The position numbers and the translations under genes are program-made. Below are positions 12,935-25,900 of a stretch of DNA of 64,000 nucleotides, piece by piece (within the stretch, counting starts at the first letter, position 1; each line of letters starts with the position of its first letter). This stretch comes from Edolisoma coerulescens (Eukaryota > Chordata > Aves > Passeriformes > Campephagidae), in the NCBI GenBank assembly GCA_013397115.1, contig VWZW01005505.1, positions 1,945,880 to 2,009,879 of the forward strand, read 5' to 3'. The notes under the pieces are model-generated. The model made no database searches, was not told the DNA's origin, and saw only the letters and a program-made list of their open reading frames with translations.

Positions 12935-15900
12935 CTTATGGAAATAAGGGTGCAATTCTTCCTCTATGGTCTAGCGTTTCTGACCTGACACAGGATGAGT
13001 ATTTCGACCTCTTGGCTACCGTGTGTGATATTTAAGTTTCGAAGTTTGCTTTGGCTGACCCTCCCAGTCAAAGGAATAGCTGTGCTCTGCTAATCAAGCT
13101 TCTGGAAAGTTTGCCTGTTCCCTACTTCAGTGATTCCTAGCACTCGCCTTTTGTTCCACTGGGCTTCTACGTTTTGATTTTTTTTTTTTCCTGATACACT
13201 CAGCCTACCAGTTCTCTCAAATCAGGCATTTTACAGATTTCTGTCCTTTATCGGTCATCCCATCCATCTGTCTTCCTCTAGTAATTTTCAGACTGCAGGA
13301 CTTCAGTAACATTTTCTAACATATCATTTCTCCCTGGAGCCTCTCTAGGCTACTCCATAAAACTGTCTTACTTATGTCTCACATCGGTGCCCCCAGCTTC
13401 ATGCCATGCATCAGTGGCCTCGTTGCTCTGCATCACTGCCCTTCTAGCCCATACTCATGGATATTGGCCCGCATTTTAATTAGGATAAAACTGAAACCAA
13501 ACAAGAAATATATGAAGTAAAAATGTAAATTAGGTTCAGCGAGTTGCAGGTGCTATCATTTTATCTTAATGAGCATTTGGTATATAAAGGACTTTACAAA
13601 GCACAAACAATTCTGCTTCAAAAATTCTTGTGGGCCTTATTAACTTTTTGACAACAGCTTAATTTTGGACCTAAAGAGAACAGACATCCTGTCATCCAAG
13701 ACTGCTTTCCCAAGCCAATAATACACTCCTGTTTTGAATGATAACTCAGTATCATAACAGTGTTTTTCAACACCTCCTGTCCTGTTCACAATAAAATATG
13801 AACAAATAAAGTGAGAAATACACAAGGATGATTTCTCATTCTCCAGTGCTGAATGAAATTAGCAAGGTATTACTGGACAGAAGCATACCTAAAATTTTTG
13901 TGATACTGTCTAACAAGTGAAAGGAAAAAAAGCTGGAAGGTTGTCATAAAGTGAAAACATCCTCAGGAAAAAATAATTAGATTCATTACCCTGAGAAGTC
14001 AAGGTAGGCTATACATGTTAAGCCATGTTTCACTTCCTTTAGGTAGTTAAATTCCTATCAATCCTTGTGGGTGAGCCTAATGGTTCCCAGACTTTACATC
14101 ATTTTTTCATTGGTGCTGTTTGCTTCAGCAAAATGACAAATATAAATTCCTTTAATTTACTTTCTAGGAGGTTTATAAAGCAGTATATTAGTTATTAGGC
14201 ACTCACATAGTCCTTTTCTGTTCTGTAGATAAGGGAGGAAAATTATATAAAGTGTGAGTCAAGCACTTAGACCTTATGTCAGTCAAAGTTGTGATAGTTG
14301 TCTTAATCTCATTATTCTTACAGATATAAAACAGAAGTAATTTCTATAGTGGTTTCATTAATACTTCTAGAGTAAAATACTTCTAGAGTAAAACTTCTAG
14401 AGAGAACACCCCTAATATTAAAAAAAAATTTACATTTTTTTGTTGTTTTCAATATTTAAAATATTTAGCTAACTCAGAGCAAGAACACTCAAAAGCTAAG
14501 AAGAATTAGTATATTTAGTCCAGTCCTATGCACAAATATAACATGGGTTATAAATTTACCATAATAGTGCTGCAGCTACTTAGCCCGTTAGTGTGAACAG
14601 GATTTAAATCAAATCAACACAAGTCACGAACTGCTGTCTTAACAAATCTGCCGTCTACCTATCCCATTCCACAATCTCCATCTTGCACCCAAATGTACAG
14701 ACAAGTTAATCAAGAGATCACAGGGAAAGAGTCCTGTGAGGTTCTCTCTGCTGCAGTGCAAAGGACTATTCTGTCTCCAGAACATGCAGTGCTACCCATG
14801 AGTGAGATCAAGGTCAGCTCAGTTCCAGTCATCCAAGTAGCATTTTGCAGTCTTTTAGTCTCTGTAGAGCTAAGCTAAAGAATGAGACTGAAAAGTAGCC
14901 ACCTAATTTTAAGCCAAAAAGTGAACAAGTACTCAAACATTTCTGTGCTGTGAGTGCATCATGTTTGAAATGAAAGACGTCTCTGGTGCTAACTCGTTAC
15001 ATGCACAAGGTACCAAAAACAATATTGGTCCTACACGACAAAAGCCCACACAGTTTTCCATGCCTCCTTCGGGGGAGGAGGTCAGGAGGAATACAGTAGC
15101 AGACACTACTTTTTAAAGTTTGGATCTTCTTTCTGACATTAATTAGGAAGAAAATTATTTTTTATTTCACATCAGCTTCTAGATCACTTCATTCTGGATG
15201 TGGCAATTCACGTCTGCTTTTAAAGACATAAGACTCTTCAGGAAAAAAGAAGAAGAAAAATAATGTCATAAAAGGAGTTAATTTGTCAAACATGCAGTTG
15301 ATCTTTTCACCACCCTTTTAGATTCAGAAAAGCATTGAAATGAGTGACATAAAAGTTTAAAAATTGAAAGGGTGGTGTACAGAAGTTAAGCAAACTAGAA
15401 TGCATCATTTTTGTCATCTCAGTCACACCACGTAGGACAGTTGAAAAAGGTTGTATCTCATCACAGCAAAGAATCATTCTGTCCAACTGAAACACCTGTT
15501 GTGGGTAAACAAGACACTTGAAAAAGTCAGTTCTCTTATTTTACATTCATTACAAAATTTTCAGTGAGAACCATATGCAAGATTTTCCCACCATCCAGTG
15601 AATGATAAGGAAAAATAAGGATGCTTAGCATTGACTTTCAGATGTTGTCCCACTCTGTAGACAGGGATTTTGACCAGGAGCCTGTGGTCAACATACATCC
15701 TAAACACGTGAAAATTGAGAGACAGAAACATAGCCAGCATAATGTTGTTTTTTACAATGCCAAAGATTTTTGTCAAATTCTCAATTTTCACCTAGTTTTG
15801 TTCTTCTCTGTTTTCTGCCTCTGACCTTCTTTGATTCTCTTGCTTCCTGACTTCTTTCTCAAATTTCAGTGTTTGCTCTCTGCAGTGAATAACATATTCT

Positions 15901-16855
15901 TCTCACTTAGTCTTGCATCCTCCTGCCAACTCCAACCCCCTCCCCAATCAGCCTATGCTGAGAAAAAAGTGTCTCTCTTGCTCTAATGGTGTTTAGTATC
16001 ATTAGCCAGGCATCATTCATTACTCAAATCCAACCTTATTTTCTGCTTCAGTGATGGTAGTTCTCAATTAATTTAACAGGTTTTAGACAAAATAGATGAC
16101 ACATTAATGCGTCTTTTTTTTTTCCTGCCAGACTAAACTAGCATCTGTCTGAATAGTAATCATAAAGAAAAATTTAATTTTAGAGTAAAACCAAAATCTT
16201 TGTTGTAAGAAAGAAAAACACACACTACAAAGGAAGTTTAAGTTACCTCGTTCTCTAAAAATGTGTTATGGAATTTCACAGAGATTGTTTACTTTTTTAA
16301 GAAGGGAAGGAAGGAACAATAAATAGCCCTAAAGTCACACACAACAGAGAGTAACATTAATGTGAGTGTATGACCATCAGATTGGACATTGTGTTTAGGT
16401 GAAAGGATGCAGAATCTCCTGAACCTTTCTTTGATGCTGACCAATAGAGACACCTAAAGAAAATATACAAACAAGGAAGACATCCACAGATACCTCCCAC
16501 TATATCCTCCCAGCTTTGAGCAGTCTGTATTTCCTGAGGTGGATGTGGCCGTCTTGTGTTTTTAGAGTCCTAAATGATTTTCCTTAAACAACTTGGCCTT
16601 ACTGGTGTTTTGAGCACATATTTACTTAGCATCTGCAGTGTCTCACATCAGAGTTGCAACACTTTGCAACTGGCTATCACTGCAGCTTGTCTGTGCACAG
16701 TGTGGAGTACTTCCTTGTGTTACTCTGATTCTGCTATCTGATAATTTCAGTTCGTAGCCTTCTTCTCAAATTAAAATAAACAATTGTTTCTAACCATTCT
16801 CTCTATATTGCTCATGATGTATAGATTTCCAGCAGTCAGTATAGATCCAGTATAG
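12935..16855. other. Non-coding DNA, no gene seen
   Basis: Pyrimidine-rich stretches (13150-13450 and 15800-15960 on the plus strand) alternate with AT-rich DNA. Small frames at 13640-13825 (minus), 14693-14878 (plus) and 15561-15824 (both strands) have no recognisable product. The only structured item is the 16-bp tandem repeat at 14362. Confidence 0.55.
14362..14402. repeat. Tandem repeat, 16-bp unit, about 2.5 copies
   Basis: TACTTCTAGAGTAAAA occurs twice without change (14362-14377 and 14378-14393) and is followed by a partial copy CTTCTAGAG. Exact identity suggests a recent slippage duplication. Each copy contains CTCTAGAAG-like symmetry on the opposite strand. Confidence 0.92.
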
Positions 16856-16859
16856 ATTT

Positions 16860-17390
16860 CATTTAGTCTTCCAGACTGAAGAACCCTGAATATTTCTCCA
16901 CATTACGTAATCTCTTTGCATCCTTCATTCACCTCCATCATCTCCCTCTAGTTCTATCATTCCAGGAACAGTATGCTTATGAGTCCAAGATGGGCAGTAA
17001 TTGCGAAGTAATGCACAGTATTTTGACCATAATAACATTTTCAATCCCACTCCTTGTAAATGCTACCTTTTGCTTTGTTAAATATCACCCAGCAATAAAT
17101 TGATCTTGTTATAGAACAGAAAAATGAAACCGACAAATATCTTTTCTGAGTGCACAGTCCTTCACTAGAACAGTATTTCCGCAGATTTCATTTTTGTCTC
17201 TGGACGCTGAATGTCATCTGTCATTTTATTGTTTCGGTGTCATGGATACACCAGCAGTTCCACAGAGTCTTATGTTGCAGTTTATCAGCATTGGCACAGT
17301 TGGTTACTTCTTTTCTTTTTTTTCAGATTATTTACAAATATGCCAAACATTGTAGGCCTTGACACTTGAACCCTGTCATATCAAATATCC
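16860..17390 (-). mobile_element. Decayed CR1/L3-like LINE fossil (RT palm to C-terminal region)
   Basis: Read on the minus strand, the bases around 17320-17350 encode MFGIFVNNLKKK. In CR1 and L3 elements the motif upstream of the catalytic box is VLFNIFVNDLEKG, preceded by a GPV block. About 400 bases further along the minus strand, the plus-strand text from 16865 (ACTGAAGAACCCTGAATATT and onward) matches the region where such elements encode the end of ORF2 before the C-terminal domain. Order and distance fit one element inserted in reverse. The frame is destroyed, and the catalytic aspartate box itself is not readable near 17285. Edges are approximate. Recognition rests on remembered consensus features only. 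Confidence 0.5.
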
Positions 17391-20300
17391 TTTTATTTAA
17401 TGAAAAGAATCAACAACACTGAAATAAAATATGAGGACCCATCAAGATGTAAACAAAAATAGATTAATCGCTAAATACATTAGTTACTCTGGGGCAAATG
17501 GACCAATATAAATATATACCATCTACCAGCCCTTGTCAAACAAATTGAACCTCATCTGTTCTATGAACAGCCTGATTAGGTAAAACCCAGTTATAGAGAT
17601 AACTTTATGGCAAAGCATGCTCAAACCATCATTAAGATCAATCCATCTAGAAAATAAATATAAAAAATTATCTGATGTAGGGGCTGTCCATCAAAACATC
17701 TCTGTCACCAGTACCTTCAGAGACCACATCCAGGCTCCGAAAAAAAACCTCAGGTGATTTGGCCTTTTTTTTTATAAAACATGGAGAATGAATCTAAGGT
17801 GGTTTCTAAGGAAACCAAGATAGTAACCCTAAAGGTCTTTTTAAATCAAAATCTGCAGCTGGTTGGAAAATTAGGGTTTGGAGCATACACTGAGTGAAAT
17901 AATGAGTGTATGTATTCCTTCATATCTTGTTGATAGTTATAGTTTCATTTGTCTCTTAGTAGGGGCTAAGGCTGAGACAGAGACATGTACATTAAGTACT
18001 TTTTTGGGTATGTAAAATTCTTTCTGTGGACACTTCATTCTCTTCTCAGGGTCTGTTTATTCCCTCTCGTACAGTCAACTAGCTTTAAAAGACTCTCTTC
18101 TGAGACTTCCCAACCACTTTCTCTGTCTCCAAACCCAAAAGGTGTAAACTGCTGCAGGCACACCTTGGTCTACAGTCAAGCTCTGAAAAAAAGAAAGGAA
18201 CCAAGTTTCAGAAGAAAAATGTGTGAAGGCAAGTATAAAGTTCGTGCTCATGGTGTAGAAGTTTCCAAAGGACAGAAAGATAACTTCTCTGATAGCTTAC
18301 AAAGGAGGTTCAAAGAAGACCATTCATTTCTGCTTCATTAAGATTATGCTTTTACAAGGAAATTACCTATATGAAGCTAGCCGTGGTTAACAATATGAAA
18401 TGCTGTGCACAGCCCAAGAAAATTTAACCTTAACAGCAACTTTATAAAAAAAAAAGAAAGAGCCTGACAGCGTTGTCTTCATATACTGTACTCAGGGTCA
18501 GACTGAAAATAAGACAGGAAGTGGGGAAAAAAAAAACTGGTGCAAGTAAGGTACTAATTATGTGGGGTTTTCCTAAGGTCATTATGTGTTTTTCAGTTTA
18601 TGCTTTTAGCTATGTTAGGTCTTTTAGGTCTCTGAGAAGACACAAGAATATTTATTTAATGGTAAGTAAGCAAACTGAATTGGTAATATTTATATATCTA
18701 ACCATTAAAATAAGATAAACTTCTTTTGAGGATATAGTCTTTATTACAAAACTTGAGAGCCCTTATCTGGATAACAGACCTCTTACCACGTCCTTTGTAA
18801 ATCCTTTCAACCATTATAATTAAAATGTTCTAAAATTTAATTTAAATACCTGGCTTCAATTGTGAAACCTATGTTCATCCAATTTAATTAGCTGGAGAAA
18901 TATGAATATTTAGTGCTCAGTTTTTGCAGTTCAATCAACAGAAATTACAGGTTTGTGTTACCTTATCATTAGAAATCTTTTGATTGTTCCAGTTTTTCAC
19001 ATTTTATTACCTCTGCTATGTAGCAGGACCTCCCACTTTTTGATAGCAAAAGAGAGTATTTTATATTGCATTTTTCTATAAAGTATATATAAAGCATATA
19101 GATTGTTTTAAAAAGCAACAATTGCATAAGGGGTTTTCTGTCTCAGGAGAGGGTGACAGGGTCAGAGCAAGCTGGTCATTTGTCTTAGTTTCCATATTGC
19201 ATAAGTAACAAGTGGTCTTGGACACAGTTAAATGCTGGAAGGCCTGTGAAGTGTGGAGACACCTCTGATTCTTTACGTAATCCTAAAAAAGTTGTAGCTT
19301 ATACTGTTGCAGAGATGTAGCTGAAATAAACTCCTTGCAAAAGAAACAAATGTAACTGGGATAGGGTTCTTTCTTCTCATCAGGTGTGGTTCATAGAACC
19401 TGTTGCCAAGAAGATGCTTTTCTGTTAAAAGTAACTCAAACTAAATCACATCTTGACTGTTCATTTAATGTTGCTACTAAACACAATCACCAAGTTGCCA
19501 TAGCATCCATTTTTTCTCACCAAATTACATTCACAATTTTGAAAAGAGTAAACAGTAAAAGGTAGAGATGTAGCTTAAATTTTGTCTCAATTTGAAGGTT
19601 GAATATCTCACAAAAAAAATTCTCAGCTGACTTGCATGTGATGATATCAGCTCCTACCAACTTATATTTGATTAGGACAAGGGAATTACCTTGCCCCACC
19701 AAACACTGTATTAGACCCATCCAAAAATAATTCTGTGGATTTTTCATTACACATAGATAAATTTTTAAAACTTATATTTCCATCCTTTTTTATTACTGTA
19801 TTAATTCATTTAGATTTAAAATAATAAATAAGTCTTTTCAGAGGATCTAGATGATCTATTATAACATTCATAATATAAAAATTCAGCACATTAAAGCAAT
19901 GCTTTCAAAAAGAATTCAATGTGCATGCTTCAACTCCCTTCTCTTTTACCTCTGAATATCCTCTTGTCCTTCTTTCTCTGTACTCTCTGCTTCATGAGGC
20001 ATTATCCTCTACCTCAGTATTTTCAGCCTTCCCAGAATCCAAATATAAAATTATTTTAAAGTGACTTAATTTTATGCTGATAAAGTTCATTGTTATAAAC
20101 CATTTGAATTTTTTCCTTTTGGGGAAGATGAAACACAAGGAAAAGCAAAAATATTTGGAGAATTTATGTTTTACCAGCTGCTTTTAACTTTTGCAAAACA
20201 CAGAGGATAAAGAAAGTTTCCAAGTGAGAAATAAGTGAGACCCCAGAATATCCACACTTTCAAAATTGCTCCAGTTTCATCATTTTGAAAGCTGATGTAA

Positions 20301-21169
20301 GATCAAGGAAAAGGAAGCAAGAAAGTCCAAGAAGGAGCACTTTGACAAACAAGTAATCTTGTATTATCTGTTATGTAAGTATTCAGAACAGTGAGAAAGG
20401 AAGAGCAGGTTAATGTCCCAAACAAAAGTATTCAAAAGCAGTAGTTAATGGAATATACATACCTCACACTCTTTCTTTCACCTTTTGTAAAACAAGCAAT
20501 CCCCGTATGAAACAGAAAATGAAGCAATTCCAAAATCCTCTTAAAACAAACAACAAAAACAAAACCTCACAGAATATTGTGTATTTTGTGTGCTTTAAAT
20601 CGTAACAGGGTCTTCCAGATTGTACATTGGATGATCTTTTCATTCACTCATCCAGCACTCATTTTGCATTTAATCTCTACTGAGGAGATAGAGAAATAGT
20701 TCCCACTTATTTTTTTAGAGAACCCTAGGTGAATTCCACATCTATAGCATATGATTATCAGTTCCACCATTTTCTAAAACTGAGTCTTCTGCAGCCCTCC
20801 TGGTTTTTTCTCATTCTAGAAATGCAGACACATTGTCATGATTACTATAATATTCAAAGTAACTCAGTAAATATTATTATCATAGTCCTTGTCTCCAAAT
20901 AGCAGGAAATGGTGAACAAGGGTAAAAACAAGTATCATTTTCTACTACCAGCAATATGAAACAAAACAAACAAGAGCTCCTTCAAACATGTTTTAGTTCT
21001 AACAACCACGTTTTAAAAAAATAAATAAATAAAACGAATACCCTCTCCTCCTAATAATAGAGGTTCATCATAAAACATCCCTGTAAAAACTATTTAATTT
21101 TCCACTACAGGGAGGGAGTATTTGATCTCTTATTAAACATTTTATGGAAAAGTCTAAAAGTGCTTTCAA

Positions 21170-21480
21170 TTATTTATCTGAATTGAAATCTAGGCCTGGG
21201 AAACTGCTGGCATTACACACACACACATAATATTATCAGCCCACTGAGTGCTATTAGGTCATAAAATGCTGCTGTAGCGACATCTCTGTTACAGCTGCTG
21301 GTGCTCATGCAACTTTTACTACAGTTATAAAGCCATTTATTACATTTTCTTTATGATGCTAATGCATTGCGGTCTGTTATTTTATTGTTCCCACTGTGAT
21401 AAAGACTGAAATGTATGATAGTGTGGAAAAAAATACAAACCTAATAACACACCCTGCTGCATTAAAAATCTCTTAGATAA
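21170..21480. other. Candidate conserved non-coding element
   Basis: This block has no long homopolymers or repeat ancestry and a dense mix of homeodomain-type TTATT/ATTTA words, E-box-like CAGCTG (about 21293), and words such as ATGCTAATGCATTGCGG. Its texture resembles vertebrate conserved non-coding elements found in gene deserts. That is an impression of style, not of measured conservation. Confidence 0.25.
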
Positions 21481-21787
21481 GCTTAAGAGACTCATAAAAA
21501 TATTAACAGGGGATACCAAAAGGGAAATATTTGGTAGGACATTTTCTTTCATTTATTTTATTGTTCCCCACAGAAAGTTTTTTAATTGTGCTTTGTCAAA
21601 ATATACAAAGGATAACATGAATGTGACTTCTTTTCTTAATTATAATGCCATCATTGTGGAAGGATATAATTTGCAGTATGCTATGAGGAAACATGACTAA
21701 ATAATATCTAAATAATCATTGAAATGTAGAAAACTCATTAAAACTAATCATTCCCTTATACACAGAGGTACATAGCAGTAGATAATT

Positions 21788-21805
21788 ACAATTTGTTCAA
21801 ATTGT
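21788..21805. repeat. Short perfect inverted repeat (8-bp arms)
   Basis: ACAATTTG, two T bases, then CAAATTGT forms a perfect small palindrome in AT-rich DNA. It may be chance; no function is implied. Confidence 0.8.
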
Positions 21806-22706
21806 CTATATTCACCTATTTGTTTATCTAATTTTCCTTCAAGAAAATGCTGTTTCTTTTGTGGAACAATCAATTCACTTAATTAACTATTAACCTGGTG
21901 CTAAAGCTCATTTAGAGACTCATCCACCAACACTAGAATAATTCAAATAAAAATTCATTACTGTTCAACTAAGATGGAATCTCTAGGTTATAATTTAGAT
22001 ATTCTTCTGGATATGGATTATGGCTAGTTTTCAACAAGTGGAGAAGGAAGAATTACTTCAATATTTTGATAGTTGCAAGACTGCATAAGGAAGACAATAT
22101 TTTATAAGAGGGCTCTAACAGTAAAAGTTCTTGTATTTACAAAATCTATTTCCTTTTTCCTTAAAACAACCACAGACCATTGTGAAACAACACGCTGTGT
22201 CGCAGAAATAACACCGTTTCTTCTTAAAATATGCATGTTAAAAAGAAGATTGTGAGGTGGATTTTAAAAACTAACTTTCCAACAACTTTTCACAGAATAA
22301 AAACATCAAAATATTTTTAGTTTTGAAATAAACATTATTCTCACAAGGCTAGGAAAATGGAGGGGACCTTCCTTTTTTTCAGTTGCTTTTTCTAATGTTT
22401 ATAAACTTTCAATTTTTATCTACTCTTTATTGAACCAGTATGTTGATATTACTTAGTTTTTTTCAAAAGCTGTTCAGTCAAACATTTTCAGGAGTTTACA
22501 AAGGAATTGTTGGAAATTATCATAAAGCTGATGGAGACAGTAAAGAGACCGAGTTTGACAGATAAAATTTGAGCCTAATTTTCACTTTCATTTAGAGGAG
22601 TAGTTTGCTTCACTGAGACCTGCAGCTACATCCCTCCACAGCTGATAGTACTTGGTCTTTTCACATACCTTCTTTGTGTCTGTAATACTCAGGGCCTTTT
22701 ATTTTG

Positions 22707-22808
22707 GAGAAAAAAAAAAAACCAAAAAAAACCAAAAAAACAAAACAACGCCCCCCCCAACCAAAAAAACGAAATCCTAAAAATGAACAAACAAACAAAA
22801 AATTAAAG
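22707..22808. repeat. A-rich / A-C low-complexity tract with a C8 run
   Basis: A run of A bases is followed by repeated CCAAAAAAA units, then CGCCCCCCCCAACC, then ACAAACAAACA-type units. It lies about 75 bases upstream of a CR1 tail on the same strand. CR1 elements do not end in poly-A, so the tract is not their tail; it could be an independent slippage product. Confidence 0.9.
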
Positions 22809-22883
22809 AACAACTCATCTTACAGAAGCAAAAGGAAATGCAGATGATTCACCCAAAGTTTTCAGAAGGCAGTGTAACATCTC

Positions 22884-22970
22884 ACCAGGTGTCCCTGCCC
22901 CTGCCAGGGGGATTGGAACTAGGTCATCTCTAAGGTCCCTTCCAACCCAAACCCTTTTAGGATTCTATGT
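22884..22970 (+). mobile_element. CR1 retrotransposon 3' tail (short, severely 5'-truncated)
   Basis: The sequence carries the avian CR1 3' signature: CCCTGCC..CTGCCAGGGGGA, TTGGAACTAGGTCATCTCTA, AAGGTCCCTTCCAACCC, ending in GGATTCTATG. Only the last 85-90 bases of the element are present, as is usual for 5'-truncated CR1 insertions. It has no coding capacity. This is the only CR1 copy in the window with its 3' end on the plus strand. Confidence 0.9.
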
Positions 22971-22974
22971 CTAG

Positions 22975-25900
22975 AGCACATCTACTGGCTTAGACACAAC
23001 TTTACCATCTCTTTCATCATAATTGAATAAGAGAATCCATGTTCTGAGATGGAAGTGCCAATCAACTGGATTAATTTTACGCTCCTAAAATTTTGTATGT
23101 CACACTGGAGTCAAGACCTATTGTCTTAGCCCACATGCAAATAAACCTCTTCTGGGACAAAAAATTTTCCTTAGTGTACAAGTCTAACAAGAACCTCCAG
23201 TCCTTTGCTAATTGGTTACTTATTCCCCTCACTCTGCTCAAATTGGACAAGAGTGACCAAACAATAAATGTTTTAAAATCTAGCTCTGAAAATATCAGAT
23301 CTTGCTATCTCATTCTTGACTGTATCAACTGACAACGAATAATAGTGGCATTCCACATCATTTTGAGATAAAAACAGATTTATTGACCAACACTGTCTTA
23401 TTTCTATAAATATCTGGCTGCAAGTCACCTTTTTCAACAAATGCACCCAAAGCTGCTCTGTTGTTACAACTCCATCATTTTACAATGAGTCCTACCATTA
23501 AAAGTGGCAGACATAGACTGTGATGACTCACACTAAAATAAGGCAAGAGGAAAGCTTTTATAACTTATGAAAAAAACAAAGGTGGTACAAAAGCAAACAC
23601 ATTAAACTTCAATAATTATCTGGTGTTGTTTTGAAGATGCACAACATGAAAGGCTTCTATAGCAGGAAATCTGGTACACACATGTTTCAAATTTATTTTT
23701 TTAAATATTTCTGTGCTAAGCAAAATAACAGAAGCATAGTTTCTGTGTTTTGAAGTACTTAGGCTGTTAAACTGTTAATATATTACCTGAAAGGATGACT
23801 GCTAAGAAGTAGTAATTTAGCAAGATTCACCCTAGGGTGTAGGCATGACTATAAAGCAGTATTAGAGAATGTTGTGGGAAATAAATAAATCACCCATCAA
23901 AAAGACATCAGCAGGAAGGTCCAGTGGCTGAAATAAAATATAGAGAATAAAAGAGAAAGTGGCAAGTCAGTAATAATATCTCTGAACAAGAAAAGAATTG
24001 AAACTTCCGACTGACTGAGCTATTGAGCTAATCAGCAAAGCTAAAGACAGAGAATCAGCAATATTTGGAAATTATATTTGGATATTTTTCTTCTCATTTG
24101 ATACAGAAGACTGGAAATATGATGACTGATCTTTTTTGTTGTTGCTGTTGTTGTACTAAAGTAAAAGTAGAGCTTCTATCTGCTTCAGGTAGTGAACAGG
24201 AAAGAAGGAAAGCACATTAGAATGAACACAAAAAAAGGACATGATGAAAGCTGAAGGTTTAAAACCCATAAATTATTTGTGTATGATCTGAAAGAAATTC
24301 CTGAAATTCATCAGTCAGTTTTTTTAATATTATGGTGTTTATTCAGTACTAGAAATTATGAGAAGAATGGTTGAAGGTTGTCAGAGAGTGGGAAACAGTG
24401 AAGAATTTTTTTATGGTGACAAAGATGTATTGAAGAATGTGAAAAAGCTTTCATGTATGTTGGGTAGATTATATGACACTATATATTAGTGTGTCATGAG
24501 TGAATTTTAAGAGTGGCTGAAATGATGAAGATTTAAGGAGCGTTTGTGGTATTTATATGTAATAGCTAAGATATAGCTTTGCTTTAAGGATAACAGTAAA
24601 GTGCCAGATAAAGGAAGATAAAAGTATGAATTTCCCAAGCTGTTTCCTTGTCATTCTGATTCTTTCTTGCCTCTCTCTTTCAGGTGTTTTAAGGCATTCA
24701 AAGGAAAGCTACCCTCAGTGGGAAGCTTATATCACTTTTTTTTTTTTGCATAGATGGACAGAAATTACGATCCTGCAATGAAATTTATGTTAATTCAATA
24801 GTCAAATTTTTATCCATTTTTGAAAAAGAGTAACCTTTAGGTTGAGCCATGTGCTTATCTTGTCATGGTGAGAGAAACTGTAGAAAACTTCATGTAATAA
24901 AAGCACAAAAAGGTATAATAGAACATCAATTTGGGAACTGAAAGCTTTTAGGAGTTCTTGAGAAGCAAAAGGCTTCCAGACTATTGTAAAAAGTAAAGAC
25001 TCCATAAAGGCTGCTTGAGGAGTTATAGAGTCTGCTGGAAGCAAAGACGAGCTAGGAAAATACATTTCAGTCAATCATTGCATGTTTGAGCCCAGTTTCC
25101 CACTATCCCATCCAATTCCAGTGCTTGCAGTAAGTTATACAGAAAGCAGGCCAGGAACAAGAGTTGTCTAAAGAAGAGACCTGATAACTATTAAGGATAC
25201 TCTGGAAGAAAAGTGTGTAATTGTAGAAAAGCGTATGAGATAGATCTTGGACCCGATTCCAAAACTAAATGAGGAATATAGTCCTACTGCGAGAACTCAT
25301 TAGGCACATGGCAAGAAGATGTACACAGACATAAATTGATGGATAAAAGACCTGCATGTGATTGTGGGAAAAATTACAAAGACATTGTGGCTAATTATAA
25401 GTGGACTGTCAGCAGAGGACTGAGAAGAGAAACTGAGTTTTATGGCTGTGCAGAAAAACGATACTGTCATAGAACATATTGCCACAGATGGTAGGAAAGT
25501 TGTCAGTCCAGAGTGCAGAATACAGGCCAAGCCCTGGGGACAATTAGTCTTACTGTAATTGGATTTACTGACAAAGAAACCTGCTATACAGCATAAACTG
25601 TCATTTCATTAAAATAAAAGTCATCTAAGCCAATAATTGGGAGTTCTAGAAACACTGCAACTGTGAGATTCACAAGTGGGTTCCTATGAGCGAAAACACA
25701 GAGCAGCTGGAGAGACAAACTCCAGCTGCTCATATCCATAAGTTGGATTGAAACACCCAGAACAATCCCAAACCTGAGATGTCAAAAAGGGTTGCAACTA
25801 TACTAACAAATGAAAATGTCTTGACCGACAAGAATATTTGCAAAACTGTGTGAAATACTCCCATCTATTTCAGAACACATGACCATCCACAGAGTCAGGA

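Larger units (their letters stand above)
17400..22700. other. Non-coding AT-rich DNA, no gene seen
   Basis: The largest open frame is 17985-18341 (118 codons, plus): hydrophobic at the start and basic later, without a family match. Another at 18473-18718 is followed by a GGTAAGT donor-like word at about 18660, but has no matching coding signal. Most of the region is A/T-rich unique sequence. The part from about 21170 to 21480 looks different (see its own entry). Confidence 0.55.

Noticed and set aside
17985..18341. 118-codon plus-strand open frame
   Set aside because: Hydrophobic start and basic end could suggest a small membrane protein, but no family resemblance, no promoter and no splice signals in register.
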